Assembly (NCBI GenBank): GCA_029298735.1
Contig: JANSLP010000117.1
Span: 25,529 to 89,528 of the forward strand
Reading direction: 5' to 3'
Length of the DNA: 64,000 bases
DNA from: Ophiostoma sp. CBS 140.51
Taxonomy: Eukaryota > Ascomycota > Sordariomycetes > Ophiostomatales > Ophiostomataceae
In this document: in pieces, positions 31,516 to 42,815 of the stretch
Position numbering within the stretch: the first letter of the stretch is position 1
How the letters are laid out: each line of letters begins with the position of its first letter
Position numbers and translations under genes: made by a program
The notes under the pieces: generated by a model
The model's input: only the letters and a program-made list of their open reading frames with translations
The model's database searches: none
Told to the model about the DNA's origin: nothing

Positions 31516-33063
31516 TTACTCATCCCGGAAAATGCGCACCTGCGTCTGGCCGTTGTCGTCGATCCAGGCGCGGAACATGCCGCCGCAGTTGTAGTCCTGG
31601 ATCACGGCGGTGCGGACCTGCTGCACGCGACCGTCGCTGTCCTCGACAACCGCGCACTCGATGCCGATTAGACCGCCTTCACCCTCGCCAGCAAGGCCCC
31701 AACGATCGCCTGCGCTCTTCTGGAGAACGCCGCCAGGACCGGCCACGGCAGACAGGGCATCTGCCGACGACAACGGCTTGTACTGAGCCATGGCAGCAAC
31801 GGTGTGGGCAGCGCTGACACGCAAGAAAGAGTCGCCGTTACCTGTGCCGGACACAGCGATGGAACGCGTTGTTGTTGCCGATGGTGCCGATGGCAACTGG
31901 TTGTAGACGAGGGGCATTGGCGACGGAATTGGGAGACAATCGGCCAGCAAGTTGTAGAGAGCGCGGGAGAGCTCGACAACGGGGCGTGTAGACGGTGTAC
32001 CCCGTGCGGCTGCCGCTGTTGCCCACCCCGTCGGATCGTCGTCCTCGGCCCATGTCCCGGCCCACGAGCCTGCACCCACAACCGGCGTATCGCCCACGCG
32101 GCCCGTCACCTTGTTTGTGAGGCCGCCTGTGCTCGTCGCACAGCACACGACGCCGTCAGCATCCAGGGCCACAGCACCGCATGTGCCCTGCGGCAGGTAC
32201 TCGCTGGCTGACCAGGTGCTTGTTGCAGCCAGACCCTGTTTTTCGGCCTCGAGGGCCCGCACATGCTCGTCCCATCGCTGCTGCGTGAAAAAGTAAGAGT
32301 GGTGTACGAGTGGCAGGCCGTACAAGTCCGCCAGTGCTTCGGCAGCGTCTCCGTAGATTTGTGTATGGCCCTGTGCCCCGGCGTCAATATTGGGACTCCC
32401 CCTCCACTTGCCCGCCTTTGGGTCATCGTTGGTGTCCTCGTTTTGGTCCTCGCTTCGCTCGCTGGATGTTGCCCCTAAATCGTGATCGCCATGCTCCAGT
32501 ATCTTTTGTGCGAGCCGAATCGGATTCCGGACATGCCTCAGCCCCATCACGCCCACACCCCGCTTCGCCCGGCCGCGCGACACCATGACACTCGCCTCGA
32601 GCTCGTTGATGCCGTCGCGCGTAAAGACGGCGCCGTGGCCGCTGTTAAATAGTGAGCAGTCCTCGAGTTGCACGACGGCAAACGTAGCAATGTCGAGGGC
32701 GGAGGGTGTTGTCGCCGTGGTCCGGCCTTGCGACTTCGGGCCTTTCGGGCCTTTCGGGGCGGCCGATGCGCCCGAGGCCCCCGATGTCATGTACTCATTG
32801 GTGCGGGTGATCTGCCGTCAGTTAGTTCAAACTTCCGACCAAAAGAAATCGGGAGAACATACAATATTCTTCAAGCTTTTCCGAATGGCAGCACCCCGCT
32901 CGGGCGTTATCGTAGCCCGTGAAATGTTGCCGGCGCCGCCATGGATGATGATGCGTGGCTGGATGGGGGGCAAACGATGTGGAAGTCGGTGGTCGGTTTT
33001 GTTCAATATGCCATTTGTGGCGTCCATGGCGGAGATGTTGTTTTGATCTCTGAATGATTCCAT
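31516..33063 (-). CDS. Ntn-type L-asparaginase / taspase-like threonine hydrolase
   Basis: Two exons, 33063-32863 and 32811-31516, joined in phase 0 by a 51-bp intron (GTATGT, CTAAC branch point), encode 498 residues. The start PRIIIHGGAGNISR is the hallmark of the plant-type asparaginase/taspase family, followed by SLFNSGHGAVFTRDG. The precursor self-cleaves before a threonine: QGTCGAVALDADG gives T277 as nucleophile, with the following TSTGGLTNKVTGRVGDTPVVGAG forming the substrate pocket. It is probably cytosolic and would hydrolyse asparagine, isoaspartyl peptides or, as taspase, a protein target. Between the alpha-subunit core and the cleavage site is a low-complexity acidic insert (about 183-198, SERSEDQNED) encoded by a GAGCGAAGCGAGG motif. 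Gly/Pro/Lys repeats near residue 85 (PKGPKGPKS) look like another expanded loop. Confidence 0.9.
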
Positions 33064-33908
33064 TTTGAACGGATCACGACAAGTTGCCCCTTTTCGGTTC
33101 CTTCCTGGAATGGACTTGTTTGTCTGTGGGCTGATGCAGGTTGCAACTTCCCTCTTTCTCTCTCTCCCGATGAACGGATGTTGGAAAGTCGTGTGTCACC
33201 CTCGCACAATGCATCCAAACTAGGCAGAATAGGAAGGCGCGATTGGGGTGCCGTGAGGGGTTGTTTTCAGTGTAAAAACTTGGGGAAACGGCGACCGTTG
33301 GCAGTTCCCCAGTAAAAAAATAGAGGGGCAGGTCCCTGAAGCCCCTGTAAGTGCCTGCCAAGTCGGCGTCGGTTGGAGGCATCACCGACAACGGCAGTCG
33401 CCACTCTTTCCCTGCCATTCTCTGCTAATGACCACACTCTTTCACTTGCGAAAACGAGAACGAGCACCACCACCAACGGTGCGACAAGTCAACACGGCAA
33501 GGGCGACGCCGACTGATACGATTGATTTCATAGGGCTGATTGTAACCACATCTGGATCCTTCGGGCGGACGTCATGACAATATTATTGAACAGCCTCAAA
33601 AAGAGTCAAGAAATGGGCTGACAATATTCGCTTTCTTTTTCTTTCCCTTTCTCTTCTCGTGAGGCCGAGACCGAATTGAACTCCCGTCCTAGTTTGGTTT
33701 CATTTTCTTCATCCCGACTCTTTGCCCGATACCGTCTGCAATTTTGTATAAATTGTCGACACCGACCTCGTCCTCTTGGCATCTCGAAATGGCATCAGAC
33801 TCGGCCTTCAAATCATCATCTACACATCTCTTACATATCTACAATATTCCTTGAATAACAAGTTTTACAACTTTTCATCACAATAATAACCACACACTCA
33901 CACACATC
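33064..33908. promoter_or_regulatory. Divergent promoter region, asparaginase / alpha-beta hydrolase
   Basis: 845 bp between divergent starts. A TATA-like TATAAAT at 33747-33753 lies about 160 bp before the plus-strand ATG. No gene is visible. Confidence 0.5.
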
Positions 33909-35165
33909 ATGTCCGACACTGCGCACAAGCCTTCCTCTGCCTCCCGTGGCGAGGACTATTCGACGCAGCGTCTCACGCAGCGCTACCGCTTCGACGATGT
34001 CAACATGGACCTTTTCTTCCTGAGCGCGCTCAGCTGGGGCGCGTCTGGTGGCCTGTCTGTCGGTGAGGCCTACTACGTGGCGTCCCAGATCAAGGACGGT
34101 AATGCCGCCTCGTGGGCTGCCTCATTCGAGCGCCAGGGTGGCATCTTGCACAAGCAAGCTGAAGACTGGCTGGCCAAGGCTGGTGATGGCAAACCCAACA
34201 AGGCCCTCGTCCGCAACGCTGGTGAGGCCCGTCTTAAGGCATTTGCTGCCTACCGCTCGGCCTGGCAGTTCATCGTCCCCGGCGAAGACTTTGTGCGCAT
34301 CTTCCGCACCAGCCAGGTCCTCTTTGAAAAGGCTATGGCCGAGCTGGACTTGGGGGCCAAGTCGTTCTCTGTGCCCTACAGTGGCGGCCAGCTTCCTGGT
34401 CACTACTTTGCATCAAGCACTCCGGGTGCACCCACGATGTTGATTGTTGGCGGTGCCGACACTTGCCATGAGGACCGTTTCCTGTCACAAGGCCGCTACT
34501 ATCTCAACCGTGGGTATGCTGTCGCACTCGTCGACCTTCCCGGCCAGGGTCTTGTGCAGGCCCAGAATCTCTTTTGGGAACCCGAGACGGACAAGCCTAT
34601 GAGTGCGGTGCTCGACCTGCTGGAGTCCCAGTTTGGCATCGACCGTAAGCGCACGGCACTGCTAGGTATGAGCCTCGGCGGCTACTTTGTCAGCCGCGTG
34701 GCCACTGCTCCCGACTCGCTCGGTCTAGGCGCCATCATTGCCACGCCCGTGCTCACGAAGCCGGAGTCGCTCTTTGCACAGGCTGCTGAGGCGGCCCAGC
34801 TGAAGGAGGGTGAAAAAGACGACGCCAAAGCCGAACAAGAAGAAGAGCCCTCGCCTGCAGCCGCCAATATGGCCGTTCTCGGCTGGAAGGCCGGCATCAC
34901 ATCGCTGGACGAGCTGGTGGGAAAGTGGAAGGGCGTTGAGGTCGACCCGACCAACGTCCAAGTCCCCTTCTTGTCGGTGCTCGGCATGCAAGAAGGTGGT
35001 ATGTGGAAGGAGCAGACACACGCCTGGCACGAGGCCATCCCGTCGCCCAAGAAGAAGCTGATTATGCTCGATGCCGAGACGGGTGCGGATGTGCACTGTC
35101 AGGGGAACAACGGGCTGCGTCTGGTCCAAGAGGTAGATGCTTTCCTTCAAGATATCATGTGGTAG
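33909..35165 (+). CDS. Alpha/beta hydrolase, Ayg1 / dihydropseudooxynicotine-hydrolase-like
   Basis: 418 residues, one exon. A helical N-terminal part (RFDDVNMDLFFLSALSWG, SWAASFERQGGILHKQAEDW) precedes the alpha/beta hydrolase core, the arrangement of Ayg1 and 2,6-dihydropseudooxynicotine hydrolases, which cut carbon-carbon bonds of polyketide or amine chains. The nucleophile elbow GMSLGG places Ser at 255; DVHCQGNN supplies the likely catalytic His at 396. The oxyanion-side strand is PTMLIVGGADTCHED. A charged acidic insert (EGEKDDAKAEQEEE) sits in the cap. No signal peptide, so cytosolic. No polyketide synthase is nearby, so a pigment role is not supported by context; the substrate is unknown. 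Confidence 0.85.
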   Translation: MSDTAHKPSSASRGEDYSTQRLTQRYRFDDVNMDLFFLSALSWGASGGLSVGEAYYVASQIKDGNAASWAASFERQGGILHKQAEDWLAKAGDGKPNKALVRNAGEARLKAFAAYRSAWQFIVPGEDFVRIFRTSQVLFEKAMAELDLGAKSFSVPYSGGQLPGHYFASSTPGAPTMLIVGGADTCHEDRFLSQGRYYLNRGYAVALVDLPGQGLVQAQNLFWEPETDKPMSAVLDLLESQFGIDRKRTALLGMSLGGYFVSRVATAPDSLGLGAIIATPVLTKPESLFAQAAEAAQLKEGEKDDAKAEQEEEPSPAAANMAVLGWKAGITSLDELVGKWKGVEVDPTNVQVPFLSVLGMQEGGMWKEQTHAWHEAIPSPKKKLIMLDAETGADVHCQGNNGLRLVQEVDAFLQDIMW

Positions 35166-37658
35166 ACGGTTTATGGGGCGTTTGTTGATGGGTTAGGTTT
35201 GTTTCTTTGCGAGTTTGGCAATATCTGTTTTCCGTGGTTTAGTTAGCAATCGACAATTTATGTTGAGGCCCTCTCGTCCAAGCCGACCACTGATCGTGGC
35301 GCACTTGGCGCAAACTTGGCCACTTGGCGTGCCTGAAAGACAAGTACGCCACGCCATGCGAAGCTTTCGAAAGTCTCCCAAGAAAATCGGGAGGCGTTTC
35401 AATTGCGGCACGAAGCCGTGACAAGCCATGCCAAAGCGCCTCGAAGCTTCTTCAGCATTGGCATTCTGGGGAGAATAAGGTGTGAGACAATGTCTGTTGG
35501 TGATGCTGGCTCTGTGGTGGCTGGCTGTCGTATGCTACTTCTCAGCCTTGCGAGGTGTTTTGATTTCTTTTTGTGCTAATATTTTCTCGTCGCATAATCC
35601 AGCTCCCCGGTACATATACACTCGCTCCTTCCCGTTGAAGCAGGTTGTGAAAGTGTTCATATATTTCAAGAAGCAACGATGAGCAACCATCACAACTTCC
35701 TATTTGGGATATTCGGAGACCACACTTACAGCGCACCTTCCTTCTCTTTTTGTTGCTCCACAGGCGACCACGTTTTTGCAAATTCTCACAGACGATCTCA
35801 AAAGTTGTCCGGGAATACTGGTTTCAATTTCTGTAATTTCATTGTCTCCATTGAAGAAGACGAGAGCGAGAGAACTTCACGGCACGATGTACATGGGTTG
35901 TGTGTGGTGTTGCGTATGTTTGTTGAGCTCGGTCGCTGAGCCGGGCTGGACCCACTATTTTCGCCATGGACCAATACGGAAACCGCACCAGCACCACGTG
36001 TAAGTCAAGATGGACGAAACCGCACCAAAATAAGAAGGCACGAGGGATCGGCAGTGCCAGGGACCAGGAACAAGAGCCATAACTCTAAAGGACGTCGACA
36101 TCGCCTTGTATTTTCTTTCTCTTTTGTCTCCATTTTCTGTGCTATTTTATTCAAAGATACTTCGCTTACGACCTTCCGAGGCTTCCAGGACCCGCTTGCC
36201 AGGTTTCTGTCTCTTTTCTCTGGTCTCTTTCTGCATGTCGACTTCCTCATCTCGTTTTTCTTCGTCGATTCTTGCTTCTCATCCTCTCGTCTTCTTCCCT
36301 TTCCCTCTTCCACTTTGGGAGACCGACGACTTTTGATGTTTAGCACCTTTTTTCTGGGTTTCTTACCCCCCACCCTGGCCACCTGCAGGACATCCAACGT
36401 TGGACATGTGGGCGACTAAGATGTGAAGAAGAGAAGACCAAACGAAGAAATGAGATTGAAGAAAAGAAACAAAAACCGGGGACGTCAATAGAAAGAAACG
36501 AATTATCAACGAATAACAGATCCAGGATTGCAAAGCTCTCTCTTTTCCACGCCCGCCCACGCCCGCACGTTCATGAGAAAACAGACTATCAAAAGCCAAA
36601 GCCACTTGGACCTACATCCGCCCGTTTTGCCCCTTTCTGTCTATCCTCTTTTGAGATGCAAGCTCGTGGCCACACCTTAATCTTACCTGCACTATGCTTA
36701 ACAGCTTGTGAGCAACATGGATTCAGTCTACAACACTGAATTGGACATTTTGAGCTCTACAGATGTCTCTGGTACAAGTAAACTCTTGAAGAGTATGCCT
36801 TATCAAAGTGATGCTATTAGAAAATAGCATCAAACATGACTTTCTTTTTGTGAATTTTGACAACGGACTTCCATGTTGCCATGATCCTGGTTTAGGTGAA
36901 TAGAAAAGACGTCAAAGGTGGAAAAGGAAAAGAGATTGCCCCAGACCTAGCAGACCAGACAATACGCGGATGGACAAGGCCGCACGAGTTGTCAATGAGA
37001 TAATAACAAGCTCTGGCCAATGAGCCGCCTGCTTATTCCACATGCACCCTTTCATCAACAGAGAAGGTACACAAGCACGACAAGCTCGACAGACCCGACC
37101 ACGCACAAAAAGTCTTGGCAGCGTGCCGGAAAGCCACTTTCAAGGCGACTGAAGCACGACAAGGCCACGCCCCCAGGCTTGTTTCTCGCAGTTACCCACT
37201 TTTGTCTTCCTTCTTTCCCTTCTTCTTCGTCGGTGTCGATTCGAGCAAACCCCGTTTTCAGTACCCATTTATGGGGCCCAAGAGACCAATATGCAAACCC
37301 AGGACGCTGGACGATGGATGATGGACGACGTGCGCATGGACTGAACCGGGGCACCCTTGTCTTAAAGACCTGAGAAAACAACGGCTCGACTCAACGTGCA
37401 ACCTATGAGAACGAACCTGTATGTGATGTGCAGGCCTGCCAACGATCGGCACCCCATATTCTTCTGTGAGTGAAAGACAGACACTCCCCTCTCGTATATA
37501 GTCCGTGCCTTCCCGCTGCTTCTTGCGTCTTGTATAAACTCGTGGCAACCAGCTCAGAAGATCGGCACGCTCTTTTGTCTTCATCCTCAACACTCTCGTT
37601 CATTCCTCACCCCCCCCTCCTCACCGTACCCTTCTTTCTTCTTCCCGCCCTCATCAAA
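35166..37658. other. Intergenic region upstream of the acid phosphatase
   Basis: About 2.5 kb, no credible gene. It contains a CACGTG at 35995-36000, a CT-rich stretch at 36100-36320, an AT-rich part near 36680-36900, and TATA-like elements at 37495-37500 and 37533-37538. Confidence 0.55.
37495..37500 (+). promoter_or_regulatory. TATA-like element of the acid phosphatase gene
   Basis: TATATA 159 bp before the ATG at 37659; a second candidate TATAAA lies at 37533-37538. Position is plausible, function is inferred. Confidence 0.45.
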
Positions 37659-38932
37659 ATGATGTACACTTCTGCTGCCCTTCTCCTGGCGGCGGCCTCG
37701 TCCGTCTCTGCCGCCGCCGTCTCGGCCTCGCTGCAGTACACGGCCACGGCCACCAGCGCTGTCCTGGCTGCCCAGGCCACGGCCAAGTCGAGCAGCCCTG
37801 TGAGCTTCGTCAAGGGCAAGGCTTTTGACCGTCTCGCCATCATCTGGCTCGAGAACACGGACTTCACCCTTGCTGCGGGTGATCGTACGTACCTCTCTTC
37901 TCTATTCAATTTGAATAGTGCACTAACAGTTTAGCCAACCTCGCCTTCCTGGCCAACAAGGGTATCAAGCTGACTAACAACTTTGGTGTCACGCACCCGT
38001 CCGAGCCCAACTACGCTGCTGCCATTGGTGGTGACTACTTTGGCATGAACAATGACAACCTCAACTACATCAACTCCAACATTAGCACCGTCATTGACCT
38101 GCTCGAGGGTGCCGGCATCAGCTGGGCCGAGTACCAGGAGGACATGCCGTACGCCGGCTACGAGGGCTTCGCCTGGCTCAACGAGGAGACCCAGGCCAAC
38201 GACTACGTGCGCAAGCACAACCCCGCCGTCCTGTACGACCAGAACACCAAGTCGCTGCAGCGCCTGGAGCAGATGAAGAACCTGACTTCCTTCTACGAGG
38301 ACCTGGCCGCCAACACGCTGCCCCAGTGGATGTTCATCACCCCCAACATGACCTCGGACGGTCACGACAGCTCGGTCACCGTTGCCGGCTCGTGGACCCG
38401 CAACTTTGTCGAGCCTCTGCTGGACGACGAGCGTTTCATGAACAACACCCTGGTGCTCATCACCTTTGATGAGAACTCCAGCTACAGCATCCAGAACCAG
38501 ATCCTGGGTATTCTTCTCGGTGACGCCGTCCCCTCGGAGCTGGTCGGCACCTCGGACAACAACTTTTACAACCACTACAGCGAGATCTCGACCGTTGAGG
38601 CCAACTGGGGCCTGCCTACTCTGGGCCGCTGGGACGTTGGTGCCAACGTCTACCAGGTCGTTGCCGACAAGACGGGCGACTCGCTGCGCACCTACGACGC
38701 CGGCAACATGGCCAAGCACTTCTACAACCTGTCGTACGACGGTGTCTTCAACTCGGCGCCCAGCTTCCCCGTTTACCCCAAGCCCAACCTGTGCCTCGAG
38801 CACGCCGGCCGCAAGGTCGCTCAGAGCGTGCAGCAGAAGTGGTACGGCAACAAGAACCCCTCGTACTACAAGGACACCATTGAGGTCAACGACGGCCTCA
38901 ACCCCCCTGCCCAGTACGGCTTCACCAACTAG
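37659..38932 (+). CDS. Secreted acid phosphatase, phosphoesterase (PF04185-type) family
   Basis: Exons 37659-37884 and 37935-38932, with a 50-bp intron (GTACGT, CTAAC, TTTAG), encode 407 residues. The signal peptide is MMYTSAALLLAAASSVSAAA. The core matches fungal PhoA-type acid phosphatases: RLAIIWLENTDF near residue 65, then FGVTHPSEPNYAAAIGG, TPNMTSDGHDSS and LITFDENSSY, which supply the metal/phosphate ligands (Glu, Thr/His, His-Asp, Asp-Glu). Several N-x-S/T sites (NISTV, NLTSF, NNTLV) suggest glycosylation. The enzyme releases phosphate from monoesters outside the cell and is usually induced by phosphate starvation. The ATG is doubled (ATGATG); the first is used. It is one of three acid phosphatase genes in this window. 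Confidence 0.93.
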
Positions 38933-39153
38933 GTGTGAGAGGATGGTACCGTGGTGACAAAAAATCGTGGAGAGTGAAAACGACGGGGCAGAAGGAGAGT
39001 AGGATGAGAAGGTGACACGATAGAGGACGGTCGAGGCCAACAAACATTTATACTTCGTACACAAACGTAATATATAATTTCAAGTCGACGATTCCATTTT
39101 TGAGTCGACTATAATACTGCTCTCTCTTTTGTGTATATTTTTCATGTGACCCC

Positions 39154-40103
39154 TTAAAAGAATGTACCTGCAAAGGCATCTGCCACGGCCTGAGCCATCA
39201 AATTGTGGATCGCCTGCGCTGGGTGGTACGAGTTGTACCACAGGCACGACTTGCCGTTAGCATTCACACAGGTCGCGTCCGTTGCTCCGTACGTCTTGGG
39301 GTCCGCGATCGCCTTTTTCCAGGGCGCTTGAGTGTCCACCAGGGTAATGTTGGCGCCCGTGTTTGCCGCTACAAAAGCTGCTGCCCGCGTCGCCAGCTGG
39401 CCGTTCCAGTTGGTAATGGCCGTCACCAGATTCGCCACACCCGACTGGCTCTTCATAAACGGTGTGAGCTGTGTCGGTGGGATGTTGAGGAGGGCAAATT
39501 GCCGCGCACCAGCCTTGTACAAGATGGCCAACTGGGCAAAGTACTGGTCCAGATCCTTGTTGACCAGCGCCGTCTCGGCCGCCACTGCCTTTGTAAACGA
39601 GTTGCCCACATCGTTGACACCGATAAAGACAGTAAACAGCGAGTTATCTGCTGTCCAGGGAGCATAGCTAGGCGGAGGTGAAGTCCCAACATTCTTTGTC
39701 CACGTCCCAACCTGCTCGACAACACTTGGGATGGAGTTGCTAAACGCGGCCACAATACTGTTGTCCACGGTTGCACCCGCCACGGCGAAATCATACGCAA
39801 GCGTTAACGACGTGTTGTGCTCCGTCGCCAGGTGGCCGACCCATGTCATGCCACCGGCCATGGTGTTACCGGGAGGTGCAGGGTTGCCGAGTGGGTTTCC
39901 TGCAGCCGGCTTAGTGCCCGTGATGCTGAATCCAGTCGACGAATACGAGTCGCCGCTAGAGTTGTTAGCAGGCGGTTTAGAAGTACTTGTTTGGGGCTGT
40001 CAACTTACAAAACAAACAGGTACTTGGTACCCGTTATGGCTGCCAGAGGAGCAGCTGACACGCTGCTAGCGAGCAGGAGCAGCCATGCAAATCGAGAGGC
40101 CAT
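39154..40103 (-). CDS. Secreted GDSL/SGNH esterase (CE16-like)
   Basis: Exons 40103-40009 and 39955-39154, with a 53-bp intron (GTAAGT, CTCTAG), encode 298 residues. The signal peptide is MASRFAWLLLLASSVSA. The splice restores block I, LFVFGDSYSSTGF, with the nucleophile Ser35. Block II is GAGATVDN-like (DFAVAGATVDNS), block III is FIGVNDVGNS, and block V is LWYNSYHPAQAIH, carrying the catalytic His. In block V the residue three before His is Asn where SGNH enzymes commonly have Asp, so the triad may be a dyad or use another acid. Related fungal enzymes are acetylesterases on hemicellulose or lysophospholipase-like. It is convergent with the phosphatase and divergent from RFC3. Confidence 0.88.
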
Positions 40104-40758
40104 GATGGGTGTCTTTGAGGATCGATAGGAGAATAACGAAAGAAGAAAACAAACGAAGAAACAAAATCTGCAAAACAAATATCCTCTCAACTTGGGCCTG
40201 GGCATATGTAAATACTTATTTACCACCCTCTCTATAAAGAGACTGCCTCATTTTTGTCTCTTTTGCGGATGTCCGGCTGTGTGGGCCATGTTTGCTTCCA
40301 ATATCGACATCCCGCCTAAAACGAACCACCGGCTGGGCGAGCAATATTGCGGGTTGTCAAATAACGTCAACATTAGATGACGGCACGAACTGTTCTCAGT
40401 CTGCAAATAATGTCAGTTTAGTTGCACAATCTAGGACCTGCATGTTCTACAGTTTCTTGTTCCGATTTGTCCGGTCAGGACTGCCATCCGCTTGGCCGTG
40501 CAGTTGGAGAGGCAAGTGGGGGCCTCGTTCGTCCCAATTTGATTCCCAATATCGTGTTAAGTTCATCTGAGCGGATGAAAGCCGAGACGTATCAATATAA
40601 AAGAGCAAATAAATAAGAAAGGAAAGGTTTGGCCGAATTAAGAAAAGGGGAGGAAGGGATGTTCGAAATGACGTCCACAGTCAGGAGCGATGCGAGGTGG
40701 TGGACGTGACCGCGCACGTGATTGCGCACGGACTAGTGACGTCCGCCGCAACCACTCA

Positions 40759-40764
40759 ACGCGT
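40759..40764. promoter_or_regulatory. MCB element (ACGCGT)
   Basis: ACGCGT, the MluI cell-cycle box bound by MBF in yeasts, 228 bp upstream of the RFC3 ATG. MBF drives replication genes at G1/S, so the site fits the gene. Confidence 0.6.
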
Positions 40765-40779
40765 GCCTGCCCGCCCTGG

Positions 40780-40785
40780 ACGCGT
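40780..40785. promoter_or_regulatory. MCB element (ACGCGT), second copy
   Basis: Second ACGCGT, 207 bp upstream of the RFC3 ATG and 21 bp from the first, within GGACGCGTCGCGA. Paired MCBs about two helical turns apart are typical of G1/S promoters. Confidence 0.6.
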
Positions 40786-40991
40786 CGCGATTTTTCGCTT
40801 TAGCTCCTGCCAAGCTCACGACGTCGCCTGAACCTCATCCTCTCAATCCTTACACAATCACGACGACAACCACCACCCACCGCATTGTATTTACGACCGC
40901 ATCCACGACCTATTCGCGACTTCAATTGAACGATTCTTCTCTCCTGCCACCCTCTACTCAACTTCTCTACCCTCCCACACACACCGCCACA

Positions 40992-42182
40992 ATGTCGGAC
41001 GTCGAAGACATGGACGTGGACCCGCCACGCAACGACAGCAGCATAAAGTTCTCGGCCGCTGAAAGCAGCAAGGGCAAGCGCAGCACGGCCGCCAACCTAC
41101 CCGTCGAGGCTGAGGATACGTTGCCGTGGGTCGAAAAGTACCGCCCCGTATCGCTGTCGGACGTGTCGGGCCACCAGGACATTCTGGCCACCATCAACAA
41201 GTTTGTCGACTCGAACCGGCTGCCCCATCTTTTGCTATATGGCCCGCCTGGTACGGGAAAGACCTCGACAATCCTAGCACTGGCACGGCGCATCTACGGC
41301 GCGGCCAATGTGCGGCAGATGGTGCTGGAGCTCAACGCGTCGGACGATCGCGGTATCGATGTGGTGCGGGAGCAGATCAAGACGTTTGCGTCGACCAAGC
41401 AGATTTTTGCGGCCAAGTCAGCAGCGCCGGCTGACGGTGCTCCTCGAGAAGGCAACAGCTTGGCCACTTTCAAACTCATCATCCTCGACGAAGCCGACGC
41501 CATGACCAACACGGCACAAATGGCGTTGCGTCGCATCATGGAAAAGTACACGGCCAACACGCGATTCTGCATCATTGCCAACTATGCACACAAACTCAGT
41601 CCCGCCCTGCTGTCGCGTTGTACGCGCTTCCGCTTCAGCCCACTCAAGGAGGCCGACATCCGCGTGCTCGTCAACCGCGTCATTGACGAGGAGAACGTCC
41701 AGATTATGCCCGAGGCGGCCGATGCGCTGGTCACCCTGAGTCGCGGCGATATGCGTCGTGCCCTCAACGTCCTGCAGGCATGCCATGCGTCCAGTACACC
41801 ACTCCGCGAAAAGGACGCCGACAAGGACGAGCCTGTCGTCCGCGAGATGATTACCACCGAGACAATCTACAACTGCATTGCCGCGCCGCCACCGGACGCC
41901 ATCCGCGAAATCCTGCAAACTCTCTTGACAACAACCGACGTCACATCCTGCCTCAACACCATCAACGCCCTCAAGGTGGCGCGCGGTCTGGCGCTGGCCG
42001 ATATCATCACAGCTTTGTCGGAAGAGATTGTTAAAGTGGAGGCAAGCCCCAAGGTGATGGTGGCATGGCTGAGCGGCCTAGCAGACATTGAGCACCGCGT
42101 GGCCAGTGGAGCAGGCGAGACGGTGCAAACGGGTGCGCTGGTAGGCGTGATCCGGAGCGGCTGCGAGATGATGAGCTCGTAG
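40992..42182 (+). CDS. rfc3: Replication factor C subunit 3
   Basis: 396 residues, one exon, start context CCACAATGT. It is an AAA+ clamp-loader small subunit. The RFC box is LPWVEKYRP. Walker A is GPPGTGKT (84-91), followed by VLELNASDDRGIDVVREQIK, which is distinctive for Rfc3. Walker B is LIILDEAD, ending in DEAD at 166-169. The SRC arginine-finger motif is LLSRCTRFRF (208-210). Sensor 2 region is GDMRRALNVLQ. RFC loads PCNA onto primed DNA in the nucleus. The N-terminal 40 residues are an acidic/Ser extension not found in yeast Rfc3, and a short insert (SAAPADGAPREGNS, about 143-156) precedes Walker B. Two MCB elements upstream suggest G1/S expression. Confidence 0.97.
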   Translation: MSDVEDMDVDPPRNDSSIKFSAAESSKGKRSTAANLPVEAEDTLPWVEKYRPVSLSDVSGHQDILATINKFVDSNRLPHLLLYGPPGTGKTSTILALARRIYGAANVRQMVLELNASDDRGIDVVREQIKTFASTKQIFAAKSAAPADGAPREGNSLATFKLIILDEADAMTNTAQMALRRIMEKYTANTRFCIIANYAHKLSPALLSRCTRFRFSPLKEADIRVLVNRVIDEENVQIMPEAADALVTLSRGDMRRALNVLQACHASSTPLREKDADKDEPVVREMITTETIYNCIAAPPPDAIREILQTLLTTTDVTSCLNTINALKVARGLALADIITALSEEIVKVEASPKVMVAWLSGLADIEHRVASGAGETVQTGALVGVIRSGCEMMSS

Positions 42183-42815
42183 GAGGGTCGTCGGCCAACG
42201 TGTATGAAACGGGAGAAAATACATGCGGCATATACCAGCGAAATATCATTTTTAATGTTCAATGAGACAAGTAGGGAATGCAACAAGAATGTGATTATGG
42301 CCCTCGGCCATTGTCCTGAAACGTGAAAAGAAAGCCAAGATGCGATAAGCTTTAGCAACCCGGCGAGGAGAGAAATGTAATCCAGGAACAGCACGACATC
42401 AAACCCGAGAATTCTCCTTGAGTCTTTTACCCGGCTCGCCCCTCTCCTTCACCAAAAGCTTGGCTGTATTTTCGCTGACAGAGCACACTTTATCCGTAAC
42501 AGACACTGCCTCATATTTCTGTCTCGTCCACATTTCCCGGTGCTATCTATTCCCCGTATCTTGTGATTGAACTCTCCAGGTCTATCAGAAAGGTTTCAGC
42601 TTTCCGGGTGCTTTTTCTAATAGGAGACATCTACAGACTTCTATGAGAAGTTTTGCAGGGTGGGATTTCGAAAAAGTACAATAGAATTGCTCTGTAATTT
42701 GCTATACTGGTATAAAAAAAATAGAAAGAAAACACTTATAATAACAAAAAATTACTCCAGTGACTCCAGTAAATTTAACAGAAAAGAGAAAAAGATGATG
42801 AAAGAGACAGAGAAC
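42183..42815. other. Convergent 3' region
   Basis: About 630 bp between convergent genes, AT-rich towards 42700-42800. No gene seen. Confidence 0.6.

Larger units (their letters stand above)
40104..40991. promoter_or_regulatory. Divergent promoter region, GDSL esterase / RFC3
   Basis: 888 bp between divergent starts. A near-palindromic CTCTCTATAAAGAGA at about 40229-40243 could serve as TATA element for the esterase. The RFC3-proximal part is GC-rich and carries CACGTG at 40715-40720 and two ACGCGT boxes. Confidence 0.55.

Noticed and set aside
37931..39064. 377-codon open frame antisense to the acid phosphatase
   Set aside because: Val/Leu/Gly-rich shadow caused by codon bias of the real gene; no domain.
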